NCBI GenBank assembly: GCA_905209745.1 | Contig: CAJLUG010000047.1 | Coordinates: 1 to 7,319 of the forward strand | Direction: 5' to 3' | Origin: an uncultured Mycoplasma sp. | Lineage (GTDB): Bacteria > Bacillota_I > Bacilli_A > RF39 > UBA660 | Length of the DNA stretch: 7,319 nucleotides | In this document: positions 1 through 5,421 of the stretch, in pieces | Position numbering within the stretch: the stretch's first letter is position 1 | Layout: every line of letters begins with the position of its first letter | Made by a program: the position numbers and the translations under genes | The notes under the pieces: model-generated | Seen by the model: the letters and a program-made list of their open reading frames with translations, nothing else | What the model was told of the DNA's origin: nothing | Databases searched by the model: none

Positions 1-660
1 ATCGCCTTTTTGTTCAGCACTATCTAAAGAGGCCATGAAGATTGGTACTTCTTTTAAGGCATCTTCTTTTGTTTCAGTGATTGTTGTTAGATACTCTTCG
101 CTTGTCTCATCATAAGTTAAGGAAAGAGTATTTCCGTTTTTTACTGTTTTTTGTAATACGACTGGAATGGTTCCTCCTTTATTATAGGTTACTTCAGTTC
201 CAAAGTAGGATTTCATTAACTCATCCATTTTCTCATCACTAATAGAATAAGTACCATTGCCTTTATCGATTAAGTCCTCTTCTTCTAATGCCGATAAGGC
301 ATAGTAGAATTTTTCAGTGTTTGTAAAGTCTTCTGGTGTTAGAGAAGTTGACTCTAAATATTTATTTAAATGGCTACTTGTTCTGCCATAAGTTATTTTT
401 TCATAGATTGCTAGTACGTCTTCATTATCGACTGAAAGAGCTACTCTTGTTTCTTCTTTTGGTCTTTCTTCTTTTTTTCCATTTAATATTAAATCACTAA
501 TATAATACGTTGCGAATCCAAGTGATAGGGAAATAATAATTACAATCACAATTCTTATTGGGGTACGATTCCTTTTTTTCTTTTTATGTTCTTCTTCTTT
601 TATTTCTGGGGCATAATTTTCGCCATCTACAATATAGTTTTCTTCGTCTGGTACGTACAT
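1..660 (-). CDS. Single-pass membrane protein of unknown function (3' end outside window)
   Basis: An open frame of 220 codons reads from an ATG at 658-660 to the window edge with no stop, so the C-terminus is missing. The start is supported by a strong AAGGAGGG Shine-Dalgarno at 666-673, five bases upstream. The N-terminus (about residues 1-34) is acidic, then ends in a KKKKRNR cluster. A hydrophobic segment follows at about residues 36-59 (IRIVIVIIISLSLGF and beyond). By the positive-inside rule, the N-terminus is cytoplasmic and residues 60-220 are extracellular. The outer part is charged and rich in E, K, T and S, with no cysteine, signal peptidase site or catalytic motif that I recognise. 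It lies 74 bp downstream of the COG2509-type gene, and a TATAAT box suggests it can also be transcribed separately. I do not recognise the family and assign no function. The reading frame is well supported; the role is unknown. Confidence 0.85.
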   Translation of the reverse strand, partial: MYVPDEENYIVDGENYAPEIKEEEHKKKKRNRTPIRIVIVIIISLSLGFATYYISDLILNGKKEERPKEETRVALSVDNEDVLAIYEKITYGRTSSHLNKYLESTSLTPEDFTNTEKFYYALSALEEEDLIDKGNGTYSISDEKMDELMKSYFGTEVTYNKGGTIPVVLQKTVKNGNTLSLTYDETSEEYLTTITETKEDALKEVPIFMASLDSAEQKGD

Positions 661-679
661 GGTATCCCTCCTTACTATC

Positions 680-685
680 ATTATA
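680..685 (-). promoter_or_regulatory. Possible -10 box upstream of the 1-660 gene
   Basis: A perfect TATAAT lies on the minus strand in the 74-bp gap between the COG2509-type gene and the membrane-protein gene. A start about seven bases downstream would give a very short 5' leader that begins next to the AAGGAGGG site. No convincing TTGACA-like -35 sits 16-18 bp upstream; a TTTACC is about 23 bp away. In AT-rich DNA this may be chance. There is no terminator hairpin in the gap, so read-through from the FAD oxidoreductase genes is also possible. Confidence 0.35.
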
Positions 686-734
686 GCTTAAAGATTTTAG
701 AAAATATAGGTAAAGTTGGGTCTTGGTTTGTAGT

Positions 735-2312
735 TTACTGTAAATTTTTATATTTTTTAGCGATTAATTCAGCTGTTTTTATTCCATCCATGGCACTTGT
801 CGTAATACCTCCAGCGTATCCTGCTCCTTCTCCTATTGGATAGATTCCTTGGATGTTTGATACTCCATCTTCTTCTCTTTTTATTCTAACGGGAGATGAG
901 GTTCTACTTTCTACACCAGCAAGGATGGCATCGGGTCTATCAAAACCTTTTATTTTGGTTCCAAAATAGTTGATTCCTTCGATTAGGGAATCTGTAATTT
1001 CTTTTTTAAATAATTGGTTTAGGTTGGTAAGTTCGTACTCTCCTTTAAATATGGCTTCTACTTTTCCAAGAGAAGTGGATTTTTTATTTTCTTTAAAGTC
1101 TTGATACAGTTGAATTGGTATTTTTCCATGTCCTAATTGATAGGCCATTTGTTCTAGTTCTCTTTGGAATTTAATACCTGCTAGTGGGTGATCTTCTAAA
1201 TCTTCTTCTTTGATGGTTACAATAATGGCACTGTTGGCGTTATTGGTATCTCTTTTATGATTACTCATTCCATTTACTGCTAGTAGTCCTTCTTCACTAG
1301 AAGCATTTACTACATAGCCTCCAGGGCACATACAAAATGTGTATACACCTCTTTTGTTTTTTGTTTGATAAGTTAATTTATATTCTGCATTGGGTAAGTA
1401 TTGGGCATTTTCTTTATATTGGTCTTGATTAATCATCTCTTGAGGATGAGAAATTCTAAGTCCTACGGCAAATGGTTTTTTAGAGATTGCAAGGCCTTGT
1501 TTATATAACATTTCAAAGGTATCTCTAGCACTGTTGCCGATTGCTAGTATTAGGGTCTCGCAAGCTATTTTTTCTTTATTATTTACTTCTATTTCTACTA
1601 TTTTATTATCTTCTACTTTGATATCTGTTAATTTGGTTTGGTAATAGATTTTACCACCATTTTTTATAATTTCTTCACGCATGTTTTTTACTACATCTCT
1701 TAAGATATCGGTACCAATGTGAGGTTTATTTACATACATGATTTCTTTAGGAGCACCATTTCTTACAAATATTTCAAAGGCCTTTTTCCCACGATGGGCT
1801 TTATCTTTTACTAGGGTATTTAGTTTACCATCAGAAAAAGTCCCAGCTCCCCCTTCTCCAAATTGGACGTTTGATTCTATATTTAGTAGGCCTTCTTGCC
1901 AAAATTTTTCTACGGATTTTACTCTTTCTTCTACTTTTTCTCCTCTTTCAATGATGATGGGACGATAACCATGTTCTGCGAGAAGGTAGGCACAAAATAG
2001 TCCGGCTGGTCCCATTCCGACAATGATTGGTGGTGTTTTTAACTCAACTTTTCCTGGACTTGGGAATTGATATTTTTCTATGGGTGCAAGGCTTACATCT
2101 TTTAGATTCTTTTTTAAGATACTTTTTTCGTTTTTTACTGCAACATCTACTTCATAGACATAATAGATATCTTTTTGTCTTGCATCGATTGACTTCTTTT
2201 TAATTTCTAGTTTTTTGATATCATTCTTGTTGATTTTTAACTTTTTACTTACTTTTTCTAATAGTTTTTCTTCTTCTGTTATTAATACTTTTACTTGTCT
2301 TACTCTAATCAC
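735..2312 (-). CDS. FAD-dependent dehydrogenase, COG2509-type
   Basis: This 525-residue flavoprotein resembles the uncharacterised FAD-dependent dehydrogenases of COG2509. Residues 1-90 form a charged N-terminal domain ahead of the flavin-binding fold, as is usual in the family. The Rossmann dinucleotide motif VGMGPAG is at 98-104, and the acidic residue at the end of the second strand is Glu122 in IIIERGE. The family-typical glycine-rich stretch FGEGGAGTFSDGKL is at 151-164. A second nucleotide-contact strand, LILAIGNSARDT, is at 254-265. A CxC pair (TFCMCPGG) is at 326-332, and the C-terminal FAD motif YPIGEGAGYAGGI is at 491-503. The length is close to normal and the protein looks intact and cytoplasmic. 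The start is GTG, overlapping the end of the upstream BaiN-like gene by 8 bp. The natural substrate of this family is unknown, so only the flavin-dependent redox role is supported. Confidence 0.92.
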   Translation of the reverse strand: MIRVRQVKVLITEEEKLLEKVSKKLKINKNDIKKLEIKKKSIDARQKDIYYVYEVDVAVKNEKSILKKNLKDVSLAPIEKYQFPSPGKVELKTPPIIVGMGPAGLFCAYLLAEHGYRPIIIERGEKVEERVKSVEKFWQEGLLNIESNVQFGEGGAGTFSDGKLNTLVKDKAHRGKKAFEIFVRNGAPKEIMYVNKPHIGTDILRDVVKNMREEIIKNGGKIYYQTKLTDIKVEDNKIVEIEVNNKEKIACETLILAIGNSARDTFEMLYKQGLAISKKPFAVGLRISHPQEMINQDQYKENAQYLPNAEYKLTYQTKNKRGVYTFCMCPGGYVVNASSEEGLLAVNGMSNHKRDTNNANSAIIVTIKEEDLEDHPLAGIKFQRELEQMAYQLGHGKIPIQLYQDFKENKKSTSLGKVEAIFKGEYELTNLNQLFKKEITDSLIEGINYFGTKIKGFDRPDAILAGVESRTSSPVRIKREEDGVSNIQGIYPIGEGAGYAGGITTSAMDGIKTAELIAKKYKNLQ

Positions 2313-3519
2313 TTACCTCACCCCTTATACTCTTTCCTGCGCGTAGTCCCGAGCGCCATGCAAAACCTAGGTTATAACCTCCACAGTCGCCATCTACATC
2401 GACTACTTCTCCTATAAAATATAAGTGATTGATTTTTTTAGACTCCATATTTTCTTTCAAATCTTCTAGAGAAACTCCTCCAGAACATACTTGGGCTTTT
2501 GTGGTATCTAGTGTTTCTGTTGCTTTTACGTTTAGACTTGTAAGTGTTTTTTTCAGTTTACTTATTTCTTCTTTACTTAGTTCTTTTACTTTTTTATCTT
2601 TATTTATTTGGGTATATTTTAATAAGACTAGAATTAGTTTATTAGGGATGATACTTTCTAGGAAGTATTCTACTTTTTCTTCTGGTAGGAGTTTCATTCT
2701 TTCTTCTAGCCAAGTAGTATTATCTACAAACGGAAGAAAGTTAATACTAATTATTTCTTCTTTTTTCTTTTTTAATCCTCTTGCGATATCACGACTTAAA
2801 TTAAAGATACAAATTCCTGATACTCCGTCTTTTGTCAGTTGGATTTCACCATGTTCTTTCTTTATTTTAATATTATCTTCTAATAGGGATACCTCTACTT
2901 CACTACGTACTCCTTGCCAATCCTTTAGATAAGGAAAGTCTACTTTTACTTGTACTAAAGAAGGCGTAATATCTATTACTTTATGATTTAGTTTTTGGGC
3001 CCAGATAAGTCCTTTATTTTCTTTTTCTTTTAGGGATGCGATAGATCCTGTTGCGATAATACAATAGTCAAAGTAGTATTTTTCTTTACTGGTAGTTATG
3101 ATAAAACCTTGATCTTTAGGGTCTACTTTTTCTACTTCTTCTTCCATATGCAAAATAGCATTTTCGCTTTTTACTTTTTCTTCTAGAATTCTTCTTATAC
3201 TTTCTGCTTGGTTAGAATATGGATAATAATAACCATTCTTAATTCTAGGTACGACACCTAATTTTTGAAAAAAGTACTCTACTTCTTTTTCATCACTTAG
3301 AGTAATAAAGTTTTCTAGAGATGTGTTACTATTTGTGTGATAGTTTTTTAGTTCTTGGTTTTCATTCCAATAATTACAACGACCGTTTCCTGTTACAGAT
3401 AGTTTTTTTCCTACTTTTTTATTTTTATCGAATAGATGTATTTCTACTCCTTTTTTCATCGTGGCAATGGCTGCAGTTAGTCCTGCCGCTCCAGCACCAA
3501 TAATCGCTACTTTTGTCAT
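2305..3519 (-). CDS. FAD-dependent oxidoreductase, BaiN/HI0933-like (COG2081)
   Basis: This 404-residue cytoplasmic flavoenzyme is of the HI0933-like/BaiN family. The N-terminal FAD-binding motif IIGAGAAGL is at 6-14, with the ribose-binding acidic residue Asp31 in LFDKNKKVGKKL. The family motif TGNGRCN follows at 43-49, and the YYYPYSNQAESI segment is at 97-108. An IIATGS strand is at 154-159, PSLVQVKV at 186-193, and LTKDGVSG at 228-235. The C-terminal signature is CSGGVSLEDL at 345-354, then LYFIGEVVDVDGDCGGYNLGFAW at 366-388. Length is normal for the family (about 400). One oddity is that the usual ATGG-x-S-x-P-x-T-G-S-x-G-D-G region is replaced by ATGSIASLKEKENKG. BaiN of gut clostridia acts on bile-acid intermediates, but most members have no proven substrate and this one should not be called a bile-acid enzyme. 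It starts at ATG with GAGGTGAT (3523-3530) upstream. Confidence 0.93.
   Translation of the reverse strand: MTKVAIIGAGAAGLTAAIATMKKGVEIHLFDKNKKVGKKLSVTGNGRCNYWNENQELKNYHTNSNTSLENFITLSDEKEVEYFFQKLGVVPRIKNGYYYPYSNQAESIRRILEEKVKSENAILHMEEEVEKVDPKDQGFIITTSKEKYYFDYCIIATGSIASLKEKENKGLIWAQKLNHKVIDITPSLVQVKVDFPYLKDWQGVRSEVEVSLLEDNIKIKKEHGEIQLTKDGVSGICIFNLSRDIARGLKKKKEEIISINFLPFVDNTTWLEERMKLLPEEKVEYFLESIIPNKLILVLLKYTQINKDKKVKELSKEEISKLKKTLTSLNVKATETLDTTKAQVCSGGVSLEDLKENMESKKINHLYFIGEVVDVDGDCGGYNLGFAWRSGLRAGKSIRGEVSD
2321..2326 (-). promoter_or_regulatory. Shine-Dalgarno for the GTG-started COG2509-type gene
   Basis: AAGGGG, extended by TGAGG, lies inside the last codons of the BaiN-like gene, eight bases before the GTG at 2310-2312. 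The upstream gene ends in TAG at 2305-2307, so the two frames share eight bases (GTGATTAG). No in-frame ATG exists nearby that would keep the N-terminal domain. The arrangement suits translational coupling of the two flavoproteins. Confidence 0.6.
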
Positions 3520-3544
3520 GGTATCACCTCTTATTTCTATACTT

Positions 3545-3550
3545 ATTATA
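3545..3550 (-). promoter_or_regulatory. Candidate -10 box for the FAD oxidoreductase operon
   Basis: TATAAT stands on the minus strand 25 bases upstream of the BaiN-like start codon, giving a short leader that contains the GAGGTGAT ribosome binding site. At 17 bp spacing the -35 position (3568-3573) reads TTTTTC, a poor match that lies within the U-tract of the preceding rpmA terminator. Either this is a weak promoter depending mainly on the -10 box, or the pair is expressed by read-through. Confidence 0.45.
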
Positions 3551-3561
3551 GACTATATTTA

Positions 3562-3598
3562 GAAAAAGAAAAATAGCTAGTTTTTATGCTAGCTATTT
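3562..3598 (-). terminator. Rho-independent terminator of rplU-prp-rpmA
   Basis: On the minus strand a perfect 10-bp stem, AAATAGCTAG against CTAGCTATTT (3589-3598 and 3571-3580), encloses an 8-base loop. It is followed directly by the U-rich run TTCTTTTTC. It begins 14 bases after the rpmA stop codon, as expected for the end of the ribosomal protein operon. The stem is AT-rich, so termination may be moderate. Confidence 0.88.
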
Positions 3599-3612
3599 GA
3601 TATCTATTTCAA

Positions 3613-3903
3613 TTACTTTCCTACTGGATAAACTGAAGCTTGTTTTTTATCTCTTCCTAAACGTTCAAATTTAACAATTCCGTCTACTGTTGTGAATAAG
3701 CTATCATCATTTCCACGACGTACATTAGTACCAGGGAATACTCTTGTTCCACGTTGACGATATATAATAGAACCTGCTGTTACAAATTCACCATCAGCAG
3801 CTTTTGCTCCAAGTCTACGTCCTCTAGAATCACGACCATTAGATGTTGATCCTTGCCCTTTGTGGTGAGCAAATAATTGGATATCTAATTTTAAAAATTC
3901 CAT
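3613..3903 (-). CDS. rpmA: 50S ribosomal protein L27, with cleavable N-terminal presequence
   Basis: L27 binds 23S rRNA near the peptidyl transferase centre of the large subunit, and its flexible N-terminus reaches towards the tRNA ends. The 96-residue protein shows the family core clearly: GSTSNGRDSRGRRLGAKAADGE at about 18-39, IIYRQRGTRVFPG at 46-58, and KFERLGRDKKQASVYP near the C-terminus. The N-terminus MEFLKLDIQLF is the Firmicute-type presequence. The expected cut by Prp is between Phe11 and Ala12, exposing AHHKG and leaving an 85-residue mature protein similar in size to E. coli L27. The ATG has a strong AAGGAGG site (3910-3916) that overlaps the TAA stop of prp, so translation of the two is probably linked. 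obgE, a common next gene in Firmicutes, does not follow; a terminator does. Confidence 0.98.
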   Translation of the reverse strand: MEFLKLDIQLFAHHKGQGSTSNGRDSRGRRLGAKAADGEFVTAGSIIYRQRGTRVFPGTNVRRGNDDSLFTTVDGIVKFERLGRDKKQASVYPVGK

Positions 3904-3914
3904 AATTCTCCTCC

Positions 3915-4217
3915 TTACTTTACTTCAATATTTGCTGGATAATTTACTTCCAACTCTTTTAAAAGACTAACCATATTACCGATTAGTATCTGGGTAGTAC
4001 TATCTGTATTTTTAATATCAATACTTAGACCCTTTTTACTAACCATATAACTTAGACTTCCTTTATCTAATGCTAAAATACCATTTACGGTAGTAGTTAC
4101 AATACTACTGGCTGCACTGCAGACAATATCTTTTCCATAATCATCATACATTGCATGACCTAAGATTGTTATTCTTTTATATTTAGCATTTTCTTTTTCT
4201 ACTTTTACTTTAATCAT
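3915..4217 (-). CDS. prp: Ribosomal-processing cysteine protease Prp
   Basis: Prp (formerly YsxB, DUF464) is the cysteine protease that removes the N-terminal presequence of L27 in Firmicutes, a cut required for functional ribosomes. The 100-residue protein has the family dyad in its usual arrangement: His21 in ILGHAMYDDYGKD and Cys33 in DIVCSAASSIV, with the expected 12-residue separation. It is slightly shorter than many homologues, with no obvious loss. The gene sits between its co-regulated neighbour rplU and its substrate gene rpmA. The ATG follows the rplU TAA by only three bases and has no real Shine-Dalgarno (GGA at 4224-4226 at best), whereas rplU and rpmA both have AAGGAGG. Translation therefore probably depends on ribosomes finishing rplU, which would keep the enzyme scarcer than the two ribosomal proteins. 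Confidence 0.96.
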   Translation of the reverse strand: MIKVKVEKENAKYKRITILGHAMYDDYGKDIVCSAASSIVTTTVNGILALDKGSLSYMVSKKGLSIDIKNTDSTTQILIGNMVSLLKELEVNYPANIEVK

Positions 4218-4220
4218 ATA

Positions 4221-4523
4221 TTATCCATTGATTTTTGTAATTTCAATTTTTGTATAAGGTTGTCTATGTCCTTGTTTCTTACGGTTAGATCTGTCTTTAG
4301 ATTTATATTTGAAGACAGTAATTTTCTTTTGTTTACCGTTTTTGATAACTTTACCTTCTACAGTAACATTAGTAAGATAAGGACTTCCTATTTTACTATC
4401 AAGCATCAATACTTGGTCGAATTTAACAACATCACCAACATTAGCATTTAATTTTTCTACGAAGATTTCTGATCCTTCTGTTACGTAATATTGTTTTCCT
4501 CCCACTTTAATTACAGCATTCAT
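4221..4523 (-). CDS. rplU: 50S ribosomal protein L21
   Basis: L21 is a 23S rRNA-binding protein of the large ribosomal subunit. The 100-residue product matches the family throughout: AVIKVGGKQYYV at 3-14, a central VEKLNANVGDVVKFDQVLML, and the strongly conserved C-terminal block ITVFKYKSKDRSNRKKQGHRQPYTKIEI, rich in basic residues for rRNA contact. The length is nearly the same as Bacillus L21. The start is the second of three closely spaced ATGs. It lies seven bases from the AGGAGG at 4531-4536, and it gives the conserved N-terminus MNAVIKVGGKQ; the other two open only tiny frames. It is the first gene of the rplU-prp-rpmA operon and is preceded by a structured leader and a near-perfect promoter, in keeping with high expression and feedback control. 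Confidence 0.98.
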   Translation of the reverse strand: MNAVIKVGGKQYYVTEGSEIFVEKLNANVGDVVKFDQVLMLDSKIGSPYLTNVTVEGKVIKNGKQKKITVFKYKSKDRSNRKKQGHRQPYTKIEITKING

Positions 4524-4530
4524 TCATATA

Positions 4531-4617
4531 CCTCCTTTTTTTACTTAAGACTCGCTCTTAAGGTACAAGAAACTTGTTTTTACCTTTTCAATGCGGTTTG
4601 AGCTTGAGGCGTCAAAC
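4531..4617 (-). promoter_or_regulatory. Structured 5' leader of rplU (L21 leader-like RNA)
   Basis: About 87 bases separate the predicted transcription start from the rplU ribosome binding site, and they fold into three possible hairpins. The first is GTTTGA/TCAAAC (4612-4617 and 4596-4601), closing an inner GC/GC pair. The second is AAGGTA/TACCTT (4581-4586 and 4560-4565), with an inner CAAG-TTT-CTTG. The third is CTTAAGA/TCTTAAG (4556-4562 and 4544-4550), with loop GCGAG, just before AGGAGG. Hairpins two and three share three bases, 4560-4562. Firmicute rplU operons are known to carry an L21 leader thought to bind the ribosomal protein for autoregulation. Position and layout fit that, but I matched no covariance model. 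Confidence 0.65.
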
Positions 4618-4623
4618 ATCTAG

Positions 4624-4652
4624 ATTATAGCATATGTAATTCTTCTTGTCAA
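4624..4652 (-). promoter_or_regulatory. Consensus housekeeping promoter of rplU-prp-rpmA
   Basis: A perfect -35 TTGACA (4647-4652) and a perfect -10 TATAAT (4624-4629) are separated by the ideal 17 bp. TG one base upstream of the -10 also gives an extended -10 element. The start is expected near 4617. This is the strongest promoter in the window, fitting ribosomal protein demand. It begins only seven bases beyond the terminator hairpin of the preceding unit. Confidence 0.93.
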
Positions 4653-4659
4653 ATACCTG

Positions 4660-4695
4660 AAAAAGATGACTTTTCTCTTATAAAGTCATCTTTTT
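4660..4695 (-). terminator. Terminator of the pilin-like/membrane-protein unit
   Basis: A perfect 14-bp inverted repeat, AAAAAGATGACTTT against AAAGTCATCTTTTT, with an 8-base loop (4674-4681), forms an A-flanked stem whose 3' arm ends in five T. The TGA stop codon of the 4686-5411 gene and its last codons lie inside the 5' arm, so ribosomes finishing that gene will cover half the stem. The near symmetry means it could also work in the opposite direction, although no plus-strand gene points at it. Confidence 0.87.
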
Positions 4696-5411
4696 ATTTC
4701 GTCTTCATTCATGGTTAACCAACCATTTAATATATTGGAATAGTAATAAACCATTATTTGATCTTCTTGGTTTTTGATGATATATTGACGATTATTTTTG
4801 ATATCTTCTACTACAGTATCAACATCTTCTTTTGTATATTGTTTTCTAAATGATTCTTCAATAGATTGATTTAGGATATCGTAAGTTAATCCTTTTTTAT
4901 TCATATATTCTTCCATACTTAGTTCTTTTTTATTTTCTAAATCATAAAAGTAGGAAGTAACTTCTGTTTTTGATAATTCGTTTGTACATTGATTATGTTT
5001 TTCGGTATAAGTAAATATATTTATGATATTTTCTTGTTTTGTTACATCTACTATATATTCAATATTTAAAGGATATTGGTACTCTACTCCAGTTTCTATA
5101 TTGGTACAAGCACCATTTTCTGCTCTTTTTTCTACTTCGTTGTAATAAGTATTACTTTGGTTATTAATTTCTTCTACTTTTGTTACAAATGCTTCATCCG
5201 TAATATTTGTTTCAATTTGTGGGAATTTTAATGTACTATATATTCCACATTCCTCGTTTGGACATATTTCGATTGTTTTTCCGTCTTTTAGACGAGCATA
5301 AAGGCTCTCTTCTTTCTTATCTTTTTGAAATAAGATGAAGATAGTTCCTAAAGCAATTAAACAAATACTTAGAATAAAACAAATAATTATCCATATTTTT
5401 TTATTTTTCAT
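4686..5411 (-). CDS. Membrane-anchored extracellular protein, possibly DUF3298/DUF4163-like
   Basis: The chosen start is the ATG at 5409-5411, giving 241 residues. It has an AGGAGG site four bases away; a TTG five codons earlier would place the start on top of that site. A short KNKK head is followed by a hydrophobic segment at about 6-28 (IWIIICFILSICLIALGTIF), then KDKKEE, giving a signal-anchor whose long C-terminal part faces outward. That part has four cysteines (about 50, 55, 102 and 142; the first two in CPNEEC), which could form two disulfides. The stretch SYFYDLENKKELSMEEYM, then LNQSIEESF, resembles the FDL-x-TGK-x-LTLEDLF pattern of DUF3298/RsiV/PdaC-type extracellular domains, a tentative match by eye. 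It is the second gene after the pilin-like protein, with its ribosome binding site on that gene's stop codon, and it is closed by a terminator. A supporting role at the cell surface is inferred; no catalytic residues were recognised. Confidence 0.87.
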   Translation of the reverse strand: MKNKKIWIIICFILSICLIALGTIFILFQKDKKEESLYARLKDGKTIEICPNEECGIYSTLKFPQIETNITDEAFVTKVEEINNQSNTYYNEVEKRAENGACTNIETGVEYQYPLNIEYIVDVTKQENIINIFTYTEKHNQCTNELSKTEVTSYFYDLENKKELSMEEYMNKKGLTYDILNQSIEESFRKQYTKEDVDTVVEDIKNNRQYIIKNQEDQIMVYYYSNILNGWLTMNEDEIKR

Positions 5412-5415
5412 AGTT

Positions 5416-5421
5416 CCTCCT
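5416..5421 (-). promoter_or_regulatory. Shine-Dalgarno overlapping the pilin-like stop codon
   Basis: The TAG that ends the pilin-like gene (5420-5422) is built into TAGGAGG, the ribosome binding site of the next gene, four bases ahead of its ATG at 5409-5411. This fixes the downstream start and links translation of the two surface-protein genes. Confidence 0.85.

Noticed and set aside
586..843. Open frame on the plus strand across the 1-660 gene start and the gap
   Set aside because: It runs antisense through two minus-strand genes, has a low-complexity Phe/Tyr-rich product and lacks a ribosome binding site.
1738..1968. Plus-strand open frame inside the COG2509-type gene
   Set aside because: It is the antisense shadow of a well-conserved FAD domain, and the product resembles no protein.
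2429..2932. 167-codon plus-strand open frame inside the BaiN-like gene
   Set aside because: It is long only because the opposite strand is Lys/Glu-rich. The Ser/Phe-rich composition is typical of an antisense artefact.
2305..3519. Bile-acid pathway role from BaiN similarity
   Set aside because: The family is broad and mostly uncharacterised, and no other bai-type gene is nearby.
4504..4527. Three ATGs at 4-base spacing at the rplU start, suggesting a tiny leader peptide
   Set aside because: The outer two open frames of only two and six codons overlapping rplU, and the middle ATG has the best spacing and gives the conserved L21 N-terminus.
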